NCBI RefSeq assembly: GCF_017431965.1
Contig: NZ_JAFRKB010000027.1
Span: forward strand, 1 to 64,000
From: Methanobrevibacter sp.
GTDB taxonomy: Archaea > Methanobacteriota > Methanobacteria > Methanobacteriales > Methanobacteriaceae
Length of the DNA stretch: 64,000 nt
Direction of reading: 5' to 3'
Below the pieces are notes generated by a model. The model was not told where the DNA came from, ran no database searches, and saw only the letters and a program-made list of their open reading frames with translations. Below, piece by piece: positions 1 through 8,602 of this stretch (its first letter is position 1; each line of letters begins with the position of its first letter). The position numbers were made by a program, and so were the translations under genes.

Positions 1-30
1 AAAAAATAAATGAAAAAAAAGAAAATAAGG

Positions 31-1530
31 TTAATAATTATAACCCATTTCCAAACTTAATTGTTCCTGGCGTTTAATTTCATCCTCTTCCTTTTTCTTA
101 ATGTCTGCAAAAAATGAAATTATGTCCATATCATCACCATGGCGACGACCTTTGAACTCATCTATCTTAACAAGAGTAGGAACTTTGCTCATTAAACCTA
201 AAACAATAGCTTCACCCACATTTAAGGAAGGAAGCTGATTAACCAGATCCTGTGATAGGCTTTCGCTTGCTGATTGGACATGCCTTTGGTCTTCAGGCTC
301 GACAAGCCTTAAGATAATCATGTTATTCATTTGAGACAGTGCATCATGGTCAACTGTCTTTGGAGATTGACTTACTAAACACAAACCCAAACCGAACTTA
401 CGGCCTTCCCTTGCAACTCTTTGAATCCAACGTTTTGAGTCTGAATCACGTTTATTAGGAGCCAAAATATGTGCTTCTTCCAAAATAAAGAATACTGGAA
501 AATCTAATGTATCAGTATCATTTCCATGGACTGCATTTTTTCTTTTTTGAAGAGAATTTCTCATGACATGACTTACCAAAACATTAGCGACAGATTCATC
601 GCTTTGACTCAAATCCAATACATTTACATATCCTATTTTAATGTTGCTCAAAATGTTTCCGATATTATTGTCGAACAAGTTGGAATATTTTTCCATTGAA
701 TCATCGATTTTATTCATGACATCAACAATCTGTTTATCTGAGCCCTCTTCTTTAGATTCTACCTCCAGAATATCATAAATCAACTGCAAGAAATTATTAG
801 TAGGTGCTGTACTATCCCTAACCTGATTTTTAGCAGCGTTAAATGCTTTTCGGAAGTGTCTTTCCTGAATGTAACCATTGCTTGGAATTTTTACTAACTT
901 CTTGATTTCATTAAAAGACATGTATGTGGGATTTAATTTAGGCTTAATAACATTTATATCACCGTTCGAGAAATCCGCACCGACATATTCCCCATGCATA
1001 TCAAATACAAATACCGGCACATCATATCCTAAAAGCTGGTCTATCAATACAGAAACAGTATTTGATTTTCCCGCACCAGTCATTGCCAAAATGGCCAAAT
1101 GCCTTGATAGAATAGGATTTGCTTCAACATTAACATCAACATCACTTTGATTGACTAGAGAACCTAACTTTATAGGATTTTTAACCTTAAAGATTTCCTT
1201 TAAAATTTCATTATCAGCCAATTGAATTTCAGTTCCCGGAAGCACGGGAGTTCTAGGCAATCTTAAATTATCATTGACATCCCCAAGGATCTTAACCTTG
1301 CCACGAATATAATTGTCCTCAACACCAATTTTGGAAATTTTTTGAATAGCTTTAAAGTCATTAATATCAACATTTAAAGCGTCATTACCCCTTACTAAAT
1401 TTTCAATCATTCCTAAAACTTTTTTTCCGTCATATTCTATTGTAACATATTCGCCGACTTTCGGCATTTTATCAGAGATAAAAGTAACTTCGGAAAGTGA
1501 TGTTTCACCGACACAAATTCCAACTACCAT
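31..1530 (-). CDS. herA: HerA-family DNA helicase/translocase
   Basis: This is a hexameric ATP-driven DNA translocase that works with the NurA nuclease in archaeal DNA end resection. The protein has an N-terminal HAS-barrel region (about 1-120) and a RecA-like FtsK/HerA core. The core has a Walker A motif (TGAGKS, near residue 155) and a Walker B stretch ending in ILEEAH (near 351-356). I chose the ATG at 1530, seven bases after a GGAGG ribosome site. A TTG two codons further out lies too close to that site. The nurA gene ends 11 bp upstream on the same strand, so the two are an operon. Length (about 499 aa) fits the family. Family assignment is secure; the partner role is inferred from the pairing. 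Confidence 0.93.
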   Translation of the reverse strand: MVVGICVGETSLSEVTFISDKMPKVGEYVTIEYDGKKVLGMIENLVRGNDALNVDINDFKAIQKISKIGVEDNYIRGKVKILGDVNDNLRLPRTPVLPGTEIQLADNEILKEIFKVKNPIKLGSLVNQSDVDVNVEANPILSRHLAILAMTGAGKSNTVSVLIDQLLGYDVPVFVFDMHGEYVGADFSNGDINVIKPKLNPTYMSFNEIKKLVKIPSNGYIQERHFRKAFNAAKNQVRDSTAPTNNFLQLIYDILEVESKEEGSDKQIVDVMNKIDDSMEKYSNLFDNNIGNILSNIKIGYVNVLDLSQSDESVANVLVSHVMRNSLQKRKNAVHGNDTDTLDFPVFFILEEAHILAPNKRDSDSKRWIQRVAREGRKFGLGLCLVSQSPKTVDHDALSQMNNMIILRLVEPEDQRHVQSASESLSQDLVNQLPSLNVGEAIVLGLMSKVPTLVKIDEFKGRRHGDDMDIISFFADIKKKEEDEIKRQEQLSLEMGYNY

Positions 1531-1541
1531 ATTCAAACCTC

Positions 1542-2609
1542 CTATAACATTTCCCTGTTGGTTGTTTCATAAATTTTAGCAATCTTCAATAGCTCTTTGA
1601 TATTTCTATCCGTAATTACAACATCATTATGCGCTTTACTGAGCAGATATGGATAACCCTGAACTGACAAAACATTGATTTTTTCAACGATTTTGACAAC
1701 TTCGCTTATGGATGCCTTGTAAGGCAATTCAACTTTCAATACATTTTTATTATCCTGAAGCCTTACGTAAAAGACTGTAAACTGCAACTGCTTGAAAAAG
1801 TCATTGAAATACGGAAAAGCTGCACTTTTATAAACGCGCCTATATTCTATTTTTGAAATTCCCTGTTTTTTATCCGTGAACTTATCCAGAATTGCAATAT
1901 CCGGAATATTCCAATTGAACAAATCATTGTCGGAAGATGTTTTTGATATGGAAATTATCCTTTTTTTCTCTTGCAATAACTTATATAATAAAATTATCTT
2001 CTCTACAGATGCAAGATGAAGGTCAAAATCTTCCTTGTTTTCATATTTTTCATCAACACTGACATCAGCAAGTATTCTATCTTTTATTTGCGGAAATACG
2101 AATCCATATGGAGTAATATCCAATCTTCTTTCAAATTCATTTAGTAATGTTTCATCCAGATTATCCCTTATTTTGGATGGAAGCTCCACCCCTCTTGGAT
2201 ATGCATTTTCCAGATCCCCCAAAATGGATCCATCGAACATATAATAATCTACATCATATTCGTTAATTGCCCTTAGTGCACATTTCAATTCATAAATTGA
2301 CATGTAATTGCTTAAAAGCTCATCTAAAAACGGAATATGGGCTATTTCGAAAATATCCGAATCATCAATTTTTTTGATATCACCATCATATATTATGGAT
2401 TCAGCCCCAACAGCGCAGAAGTTAACAGTTAAGAATTTCTTTTTGTTGAAACTCCCGTCTCCGGCAGCAATAGAAAAATCATCAGTGCTTTCGCTGAAAA
2501 CCCTATTAAACCAGTTATATTCCAGTTGAGATTCCAGATTGTTATCCGATTCAATTTCCTGAATATATCCTCTTTTAGCGATGGCTTTTTCATACAGTGA
2601 ATTTAACAT
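1542..2609 (-). CDS. nurA: NurA-domain nuclease
   Basis: The protein is a NurA-like 5'-3' nuclease expected to act with HerA in double-strand break processing. A conserved acidic segment AAGDGSFN near residue 50 and a second acidic site MFDGSILGDLE near 125 match the RNase H-like NurA active-site pattern, in which aspartates bind the metal. Length (355 aa) is usual for the family. It stands directly upstream of herA on the same strand with an 11 bp gap, the standard archaeal nurA-herA order without mre11-rad50 next to it. NurA proteins diverge strongly, so the call leans on both motif and neighbour. Confidence 0.85.
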   Translation of the reverse strand: MLNSLYEKAIAKRGYIQEIESDNNLESQLEYNWFNRVFSESTDDFSIAAGDGSFNKKKFLTVNFCAVGAESIIYDGDIKKIDDSDIFEIAHIPFLDELLSNYMSIYELKCALRAINEYDVDYYMFDGSILGDLENAYPRGVELPSKIRDNLDETLLNEFERRLDITPYGFVFPQIKDRILADVSVDEKYENKEDFDLHLASVEKIILLYKLLQEKKRIISISKTSSDNDLFNWNIPDIAILDKFTDKKQGISKIEYRRVYKSAAFPYFNDFFKQLQFTVFYVRLQDNKNVLKVELPYKASISEVVKIVEKINVLSVQGYPYLLSKAHNDVVITDRNIKELLKIAKIYETTNREML

Positions 2610-2663
2610 AATATTTCCTATGTTAATAAATTAATAAAAAAGTGTGGTAAGAGCAGTTGAAAA

Positions 2664-3416
2664 CTACTCTAGTGAAGCTTTTTTAATAGCTCCAGTTATT
2701 TCTTGAATTTTAGCTTGAACATTTTCAACTTCTTCTACAACAGTACCTGTTACGATAATATCTCCACCGGCTTTTGCTGCCATATAAGCTGCCTTGCCGT
2801 CACGAATCCCTCCACCAACAACAAGAATATTTTTTGGAGCGGCTCTTTTGGAATAAGCAACCATTTCTGCAGGAATTGGTTCATCCACACCGGATCCTGC
2901 TTCAAGATAGAAAAATTTGATTCCGAACAGTTCTGCTGACATTGCATAAACGGCAGGTATTTTAGGCTTGTTTCTAGGCACCAAATTTGCGTCTCCAACC
3001 CATCCGACAGTTCCACCAGGTGCGACAACCATATAATGCATAGGCAAAATTTCCATTCCTGATGCTTTAACTGCAGGTGCGGCAATCGCCTGTGCGCCGT
3101 TAATCCAATGAGGATTTCTGGAGTTAACATAACTCATGTAAAAAATCGCATCAGCATACTTACTTACACTACTAGTATTTCCAGGGAAAATAATAATTGG
3201 AACTGCAATGTTTTCAGATAAGATTTTGCAGGTGTTGTCTACATCGTCACCATTAACGGTAGACCCTCCAATCATGATTCCATCGGTTCCACCTTCAATA
3301 GCCGAAGTAGCTATTTCAAGAGCTTCTTCAGGAGTTTGTTCATCAGGATCAATTAAAGTAAAGTGTAATTTCCTTGTTTTTAATATATCTCTAATATAAT
3401 TTTCAACGTCTTTCAT
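2664..3416 (-). CDS. Geranylgeranylglyceryl phosphate synthase (GGGPS)
   Basis: This enzyme joins sn-glycerol-1-phosphate to geranylgeranyl diphosphate, the first ether-bond step of archaeal membrane lipid synthesis. The 250-residue protein shows the TIM-barrel landmarks of the family: FTLIDPDEQ near residue 20, GTDGIMIGGS near 45, FYLEAGSG near 170-177 and VVGGGIRDG near 203-211. The phosphate-binding glycine loops are intact. It lies downstream of the L40e gene on the same strand with about 105 bp between them, an arrangement consistent with cotranscription. No irregularity is seen. Confidence 0.95.
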   Translation of the reverse strand: MKDVENYIRDILKTRKLHFTLIDPDEQTPEEALEIATSAIEGGTDGIMIGGSTVNGDDVDNTCKILSENIAVPIIIFPGNTSSVSKYADAIFYMSYVNSRNPHWINGAQAIAAPAVKASGMEILPMHYMVVAPGGTVGWVGDANLVPRNKPKIPAVYAMSAELFGIKFFYLEAGSGVDEPIPAEMVAYSKRAAPKNILVVGGGIRDGKAAYMAAKAGGDIIVTGTVVEEVENVQAKIQEITGAIKKASLE

Positions 3417-3521
3417 AAAAATACCTAAAATAAGTTTTATTGAAAATGATATATTAAATTAATTGTTTTAAAAAAAATATGAAAATAAAAAATAATAATA
3501 AAAAAAGTAAAGAGAATAAAT

Positions 3522-3668
3522 CTATCCTCTTGGTTCTTTAGCTTTAAATCTTAAACCTTTGTAACCACATTTTCTGCAAGTAGTTGCACCAGCAGGGTTA
3601 CGAGCATTACATTTTAAGCAGATTTTTACATTGAACATTCTGTTTTCTGCTTCTTCAAATCTTGCCAT
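3522..3668 (-). CDS. rpl40e: 50S ribosomal protein L40e
   Basis: This is a small zinc-binding protein of the archaeal large ribosomal subunit, 48 residues long. The two CxxC pairs (CLKC at 17-20 and CRKC at 31-34) form a zinc ribbon, followed by the basic tail [11 protein letters not shown]. The start ATG follows a GGAGG-like site (aggaggagttatta). Sequence and length match archaeal L40e closely. It is the upstream gene of the pair with GGGP synthase, and its leader contains a 9 bp inverted repeat (described separately). Confidence 0.95.
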   Translation of the reverse strand: MARFEEAENRMFNVKICLKCNARNPAGATTCRKCGYKGLRFKAKEPRG

Positions 3669-3718
3669 TAATAACTCCTCCTATAATCATGAAACCTGTA
3701 AATTAATTAAAATAACAT

Positions 3719-3792
3719 GTTATGAAATAAAATGAGAAAAATTCACTTTTCATAACTATTAATAAATTATATTATCTTAATAGTATTTAAAG
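3719..3792 (-). promoter_or_regulatory. Promoter and hairpin leader of the L40e gene
   Basis: On the minus strand a TTTAAATA box at about 3785-3792 would place the transcription start near 3757-3760. The expected start of the leader carries a perfect 9 bp inverted repeat, GTTATGAAA at 3748-3756 (minus sense) with its partner at 3719-3727, enclosing about 20 bases. It could be a leader hairpin or an operator half-site pair. The box and repeat are seen; the function is inference. Confidence 0.35.
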
Positions 3793-3889
3793 GTTTAGAT
3801 AAAAACCCCCTAAATTAAAAAAAACATCGATTTTATTTTATAAAAAATTGACTTTCAATTTAATTGAAAATTAAAAAAAGATTAAAATT

Positions 3890-4420
3890 TTAATCTTGTG
3901 AATCAATGCCTTTTTCAGCTAAAAACTCATTTTGAACTTTGACAACATCCGCACTTGTATCAACTTCGGAATATCCTTCAAGCAGCTCATGGTTCAGCTC
4001 TAGAAAAGTATGGCCCCATTTAAAGCCGTTCAGAAGCTCGCGGGCCTCATCCTTAAAGCGAGTGATATATAAAGTGGCTGCAACAGCTTCAACAGTCGAT
4101 AAAATGCAGGGCTTTCCATAATTGACAGGATTTGTAGCTATCAAAAATGGAAGCGATCTGTGATATTTGGATAAGGAAAAGAATTTTTTAGAACTTGAAA
4201 CCTCATTCCATGAACAATCAAGCCCTACAATTCCCCTTCTTTTAACATATCTATAATCTTCATATGATACAGCCTTTTCAGCATACGGATTAAGAACAAT
4301 AGCTCCGCCAGGTATTTTATTGATGTTATAGACCAATTTACATTTGCCCAGCCTCTCCATTTTAATGGAAGTGCATTTTTTTCTGTCGCATTCATCCGCA
4401 TGAAAAACTGTAATGCGCAT
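3890..4420 (-). CDS. tsr3: Tsr3-like rRNA aminocarboxypropyltransferase (DUF367)
   Basis: The protein transfers the 3-amino-3-carboxypropyl group of S-adenosylmethionine to a hypermodified uridine in small-subunit rRNA. The N-terminal HADECDRKKCTS segment (metal-site-like RLI part), PGGAIVLNPYAEKAVS and GIVGLDCSW (near 64-72) are family hallmarks. So is the LIATNPVNYGKPCILSTVEA stretch around 93-112, which forms the SPOUT-like SAM site. The 176-residue length is typical for archaeal members. It lies 5 bp downstream of a membrane-anchored hypothetical gene and is probably cotranscribed with it. Confidence 0.9.
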   Translation of the reverse strand: MRITVFHADECDRKKCTSIKMERLGKCKLVYNINKIPGGAIVLNPYAEKAVSYEDYRYVKRRGIVGLDCSWNEVSSSKKFFSLSKYHRSLPFLIATNPVNYGKPCILSTVEAVAATLYITRFKDEARELLNGFKWGHTFLELNHELLEGYSEVDTSADVVKVQNEFLAEKGIDSQD

Positions 4421-4425
4421 TTTTT

Positions 4426-5076
4426 CTAATCTCCCTGTAATGCAGAAGTATTGCCTGATTTTACCTGTTGAATAAGATTCAGTTGTTGTGCAAATTCAGA
4501 TTCGGACAATCCAAATTCCTCATTAATCTTTGGAACATTGCTACTTTCTTTTAAGCTTAAACTTTTAAGCAACGGTTCAACATAGCTTATATAAGGTTCA
4601 CCGAAGGTGTTTAATGTCACGTTCAAATCGGTTTCAGGACCGACAATCATATAAACCAAGTATCCCTGATTTTCACCTTGAGACTGACAGATAACAACAT
4701 TAATTATATCTTCTGTATTATTTGCATGGTATGCCTGGGAGAAATAGATATTCCATTCATTACCATTGAATGTACGTTTCTCAGGGTTTTTAATTCCTTG
4801 CAGGTAATAAACATCCATCAGTGCAGAAGAATTATCTACTGTTGAAATATTATAAGTGATGTCATGTTGAGAATCTTCATATGACTGCATGAAATCGGAA
4901 GAGTTGTTTGCCAATTTGACATTTCCTGTGAATGTGCCTTCCATAAATGCATTGCTGAAAGGGGTTGTTGATCCATCAGCAGTCTTATTCAAAAATCCGG
5001 TGGATAACACAACACCTATAACCGCAATGATTGCAACAATAACCACTGCTATTATAATTAAATTTTTATTTTCCAT
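4426..5076 (-). CDS. Membrane-anchored extracytoplasmic protein of unknown function
   Basis: I do not recognise a family. The 216-residue protein begins with MENKNLIIIAVVIVAII, a short cytoplasmic head followed by one membrane helix (about 5-27). An outer domain of about 185 residues follows, rich in Asn, Ser and Thr and with several N-x-S/T sites. There is no lipobox cysteine. Such single-helix proteins with a PsbP-like or open-face beta fold are common in Methanobrevibacter, but I cannot fix the fold here. It is the first gene of a two-gene unit with tsr3. The divergent nadM gene starts about 180 bp away. Confidence 0.7.
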   Translation of the reverse strand: MENKNLIIIAVVIVAIIAVIGVVLSTGFLNKTADGSTTPFSNAFMEGTFTGNVKLANNSSDFMQSYEDSQHDITYNISTVDNSSALMDVYYLQGIKNPEKRTFNGNEWNIYFSQAYHANNTEDIINVVICQSQGENQGYLVYMIVGPETDLNVTLNTFGEPYISYVEPLLKSLSLKESSNVPKINEEFGLSESEFAQQLNLIQQVKSGNTSALQGD

Positions 5077-5232
5077 TATGAAAACTCCATAATTTATTAT
5101 AATAACTTTTAAGTAAATACTCTTTAATAAGTTTAATCAAAAAAGTATTTTTATTAAAAAGAATAAATTGGCTATTATATCAAAAATGCTCAATACAGGA
5201 TATTATCAGTCCTAATAACTGTGGAAAATTAA

Positions 5233-5793
<561 letters not shown>

Positions 5794-5841
5794 CAATAGT
5801 TATTTAATAAATGAAAGCATAATATTTATACGAGTGATAAA

Positions 5842-6279
5842 ATGGTTGTACGTGTTATAGAAGCAAAAGAAGATAAAGTGACAACAGCAGATTTAATAGA
5901 TGAACTAAAAAAAAGCAATAAAATAGACTATTCTGGTGCTATTTTTACTTTTGAAGGAATTGTACGTGGAAAAGAAGAAAACATGAACTTAAAAAAACTC
6001 ATTCTCAGCACTCCAGATAAGGAAAAAACAAAATCAGAAATTGAAAAGATAGTCGAAAACGCTAAAATAAAATACAACGTTCATGAAATATCAGTTGTTC
6101 ACTACATTGGCGAATTTTATACAGGAGACCTGCTGTTTTTGGTTGCGGTTTTAGGCGCTCACAGGGCAGAAACCCTTGACGCATTAAAAGAAGTGATTGA
6201 AACCGTAAAATATGAGGTTGAGTTTAAAAAAGAAGAGATCTCCGAAGAAGGTACAAAAACCATTCTTGCAGGAGGCTAA
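5842..6279 (+). CDS. moaE: Molybdopterin synthase catalytic subunit-like protein (MoaE)
   Basis: MoaE carries sulfur from MoaD to precursor Z, forming molybdopterin for formylmethanofuran dehydrogenase and similar enzymes. The 145-residue protein has the GAIFTFEGIVRG strand (near 32-43) and VHYIGEFYTGDLLFLVAVLGAHR (near 86-108). These correspond to the HRxG.l..Gd..v.v.v...HR core of the family. The lysine-rich tail VEFKKEEI replaces the usual KKE motif. No moaD is adjacent. The run of molybdopterin-binding Mop genes just downstream on the other strand fits a molybdenum/tungsten theme. Confidence 0.85.
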   Translation: MVVRVIEAKEDKVTTADLIDELKKSNKIDYSGAIFTFEGIVRGKEENMNLKKLILSTPDKEKTKSEIEKIVENAKIKYNVHEISVVHYIGEFYTGDLLFLVAVLGAHRAETLDALKEVIETVKYEVEFKKEEISEEGTKTILAGG

Positions 6280-6282
6280 ACC

Positions 6283-6417
6283 ATGATAATGAATATTATC
6301 AGGTTAATAATATTGTTTTTAATAATATATGCTGTCATTAAAAATCTAAAAACACTTTTAAAGGCAGCAGTGATAATATTTGTAATATTGTTATTGTTAG
6401 GAATAGCAGGATTTTAA
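6283..6417 (+). CDS. Small membrane protein, 44 residues
   Basis: A short open frame starts 3 bp after moaE stops, behind GCAGGAGG, a strong ribosome-binding site inside the moaE tail. The 44 residues are almost entirely hydrophobic and form two short membrane helices (about 3-18 and 27-43) around a small basic hinge (KNLKTLLK). The position and ribosome site support real translation coupled to moaE. No family is recognised and no function is proposed. Confidence 0.55.
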   Translation: MIMNIIRLIILFLIIYAVIKNLKTLLKAAVIIFVILLLLGIAGF

Positions 6418-6468
6418 TCCGCTTCCTAAACCTTTTGACAAATTTAATGATAGATTTTTTTAAATTGC

Positions 6469-6675
6469 TTATTTTCCAACAATTACTTCAGTTGATTTGA
6501 TTAAAGCGACTACATCATCACCTTCAGCTAAACCTAACTTTTCAGCAGACTCTTTAGTGATAACAGCAGTGATAACTCCAGGTTCTGAAATTTCAATTTT
6601 AACATTAGCCATTACAGCACCAAGTTCAACATTTGTAATTTTTCCATTCAATTGATTTCTTGCACTAATATCCAT
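6469..6675 (-). CDS. Mop-type molybdopterin/molybdate-binding protein, copy 5
   Basis: A single Mop/TOBE domain of 68 residues (molbindin family) that binds molybdate, tungstate or a pterin as an oligomer. It is the last transcribed of five tandem copies. The family core SARNQLNGKI, GAVMANVKIEI, VITAVITKESAEKLGL and GDDVVALIKSTEVIVGK covers the whole protein. This copy begins MDISARN where the others begin MKLSARN. A TAAAGGAG ribosome site precedes the ATG at 6675; the longer frame from 6696 is not needed. Confidence 0.9.
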   Translation of the reverse strand: MDISARNQLNGKITNVELGAVMANVKIEISEPGVITAVITKESAEKLGLAEGDDVVALIKSTEVIVGK

Positions 6676-6701
6676 TTTAATAACTCCTTTAAACAATTTA
6701 T

Positions 6702-6908
6702 CTATTTTCCTATGATCACTTCAGTTGATTTGATGATAGCTGCTACGTCATCACCTTCAGCTAAACCTAACTTTTCAGCAGACTCTTTAGTAATTACAGC
6801 AGTAAGAACACTAGGTTCACTGATCTCAATTTTAATATTAGCCATTACAGCACCAAGTTCAACACCAGTAACTTTACCTTTTAATTGATTTCTTGCACTA
6901 AGTTTCAT
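6702..6908 (-). CDS. Mop-type molybdopterin/molybdate-binding protein, copy 4
   Basis: A 68-residue Mop/TOBE protein, fourth of the five tandem copies in transcription order. It differs from its neighbours at a few positions (LKGKVTGVELG, PSVLTAVIT, VAAIIKSTEVIIGK). It has its own AAAGGAGG ribosome site. The closeness of the copies with conserved core residues points to recent duplication under selection. It is separated from copy 5 by 26 bp, so both are likely on one transcript. Confidence 0.9.
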   Translation of the reverse strand: MKLSARNQLKGKVTGVELGAVMANIKIEISEPSVLTAVITKESAEKLGLAEGDDVAAIIKSTEVIIGK

Positions 6909-6960
6909 TTCGAAATCCTCCTTTATATAATATATTAATAATTATCCAATAAAAATGTAT

Positions 6961-7167
6961 TTATTTTCCTACAATAACTTCGGTAGATTTTATGATAGCT
7001 GATACATCATCGCCTTCAGATAAACCTAATTTCTCAACAGACTCTTTAGTGATAACAGCAGTAATTACACCCGGTTCAGCAATCTCAATTTTAACATTAG
7101 CCATTACAGCACCAAGTTCAACACCAGTAACTTTACCATTCAATTGATTTCTTGCACTAAGTTTCAT
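6961..7167 (-). CDS. Mop-type molybdopterin/molybdate-binding protein, copy 3
   Basis: A 68-residue Mop/TOBE protein, the third copy. It is nearly identical to copy 2 (LNGKVTGVELG, VKIEIAEPGVITAVIT, ESVEKLGLSEGDDVSAIIKS). A GGGAGG ribosome site precedes the ATG. The 52 bp between copies 3 and 4 is the longest spacer in the array and is AT-rich, so it might hold an extra promoter. I see no clear TATA box there. Confidence 0.9.
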   Translation of the reverse strand: MKLSARNQLNGKVTGVELGAVMANVKIEIAEPGVITAVITKESVEKLGLSEGDDVSAIIKSTEVIVGK

Positions 7168-7191
7168 TTCGATTCCTCCCTTTTAATAAAT

Positions 7192-7398
7192 CTATTTTCC
7201 TACAATAACTTCAGTTGATTTGATTAAAGCGACTACGTCATCACCTTCAGCTAACCCTAAGTTTTCGACAGACTCTTTAGTAATCACTGCTGTGATAACT
7301 CCAGGTTCAGCGATCTCAATTTTAACATTAGCCATTACAGCACCAAGTTCAACACCAGTAACTTTACCATTCAATTGATTTCTTGCACTAAGTTTCAT
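7192..7398 (-). CDS. Mop-type molybdopterin/molybdate-binding protein, copy 2
   Basis: A 68-residue Mop/TOBE protein, second copy in transcription order, with the full domain and the ESVENLGLAEGDDVVALIKS variant near the C-terminus. A GGAGG ribosome site stands before the ATG at 7398. Only about 24 bp separate it from copies 1 and 3 on either side, so it must be cotranscribed. Confidence 0.9.
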   Translation of the reverse strand: MKLSARNQLNGKVTGVELGAVMANVKIEIAEPGVITAVITKESVENLGLAEGDDVVALIKSTEVIVGK

Positions 7399-7423
7399 TT
7401 TATATTCCTCCTTGATTTAAAAT

Positions 7424-7630
7424 TTATTTTCCTACAATAACTTCAGTTGATTTGATGATAGCTGCTACTTCATCACCTTCAGCTAACCCTAAGTTTTCGG
7501 CAGATTCTTTGGTGATCACTGCAGTAATAACATTTGGTTCTGAAATTTCGATTTTAATATTAGCCATTACAGCACCAAGTTCAACATTTGTAATTTTTCC
7601 ATTTAATTGATTTCTTGCACTAAGTTTCAT
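7424..7630 (-). CDS. Mop-type molybdopterin/molybdate-binding protein, copy 1
   Basis: First gene of the five-gene Mop array, 68 residues with the Mop/TOBE fold. It carries the ITNVELG and NVITAVIT variants, also seen in part in copy 5. The ATG at 7630 follows AAAGAGGT. A longer frame from 7654 would add a lysine-rich head not shared by the other copies. The promoter (TTTATATA, 7677-7684, minus strand) stands just upstream with a TATCGA motif between box and gene. Confidence 0.9.
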   Translation of the reverse strand: MKLSARNQLNGKITNVELGAVMANIKIEISEPNVITAVITKESAENLGLAEGDEVAAIIKSTEVIVGK

Positions 7631-7975
7631 TTTAATACCTCTTTGTGTTTTCACAATAATAAATTGTATCGAATTGTATATAAATGTTTCGGTTTTTTAC
7701 AAATAAAGAATTTTTAAATCGATTACCTAAAATGCTACATATCGATATAATTTTAACAAGATGAAAAATAAAAAAATTAATAATAAAACTATAAATTAAT
7801 TATAACTAACTAAAAATTTTAAAAAATAATAAAAAAAATAATTAAGTATCTTTTAATAATTTTGATAAATAATAATAAGTTATATTAAATTTTATCGAAA
7901 TTCATAAAATACTATCGAAACAGTATCTTCCATTTCTAGAAAATTTTATTAAAAAAATATTACAGATTATGAAAT
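7631..7975. promoter_or_regulatory. AT-rich gap with Mop-array promoter and repeated ATCGA motifs
   Basis: No gene is seen in this 345 bp gap between the divergent Mop array and trmO. A minus-strand TATA box (TTTATATA, 7677-7684) would start transcription near 7650. The motif ATCGA occurs five times: at 7668, 7718 (as ATCGAT), 7741 (as ATCGAT), 7894 and 7914. The last two lie in TATCGAAA repeats spaced 20 bp apart, two turns of the helix. In such AT-rich sequence the repetition suggests an operator, but no known regulator site is recognised. Confidence 0.4.
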
Positions 7976-8461
7976 ATGAAAATCGAAATGGAATCAATAG
8001 GCACAATCCATACAGAATTTACAGAAATTGAGGGAATGCCTATTCAACCGACAGGTGCAAAAGGAATCAAGGGAACTATTGAAATCAAAGATGAATATGT
8101 TGACGGTCTAAAAGATCTGGAAGACTTCTCCCATATCCATATAATCTATTTGCTCCATAAAGTAGAAGGATATATGCTTGAAGTCAAACCTTTTATGGAC
8201 AATGACACACATGGAGTATTTGCAACAAGATCTCCTAAACGACCGAACAGAATTGGAATGAGTGTTGTTAAAATTAATAAAGTTGAAGGAAACACCATAC
8301 ATGTTGAAAATATTGATGTATTGGATGGAACACCCCTTTTAGATATCAAACCTTACGTGCCTCAATTATATGAAGATACAATTGACGAGCTTAAAATCGG
8401 CTGGTTTGAAACTAAACATACAAAAGCCAAATCACAAAAATCAGACGATAGATTTAAATAG
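7976..8461 (+). CDS. trmO: tRNA m6t6A37 methyltransferase TrmO-like protein
   Basis: TrmO (TsaA/YaeB family) methylates N6 of threonylcarbamoyladenosine at tRNA position 37 with S-adenosylmethionine. The 161-residue protein shows GTIHTEF near residue 9, DFSHIHIIYLLH near 49-60 and the signature ATRSPKRPNRIGMS near 82-95. DGTPLLDIKPYVP follows near 118-130. All are family landmarks. It lacks the C-terminal domain of the Escherichia coli enzyme, as archaeal members do. No clear ribosome site precedes the ATG, so a leaderless mRNA is possible. A second ATG at 7988 is an alternative start. Confidence 0.88.
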   Translation: MKIEMESIGTIHTEFTEIEGMPIQPTGAKGIKGTIEIKDEYVDGLKDLEDFSHIHIIYLLHKVEGYMLEVKPFMDNDTHGVFATRSPKRPNRIGMSVVKINKVEGNTIHVENIDVLDGTPLLDIKPYVPQLYEDTIDELKIGWFETKHTKAKSQKSDDRFK

Positions 8462-8602
8462 AAATCTATCCAATTACTTTTTTATCTGTTTGCAGCCCAT
8501 TTTTTTGAAATTCAAAAGCAAGCTACTACTAAAAAACAATATTAAAAATAAAAAAAAGGAAAGTATTGAATGATTAACCCATTAAATACAATCATTTAAG
8601 TT

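Noticed and set aside
2750-3130. A 126-residue minus-strand frame within the GGGP synthase gene
   Set aside because: It is a shifted frame of a well-conserved enzyme gene.
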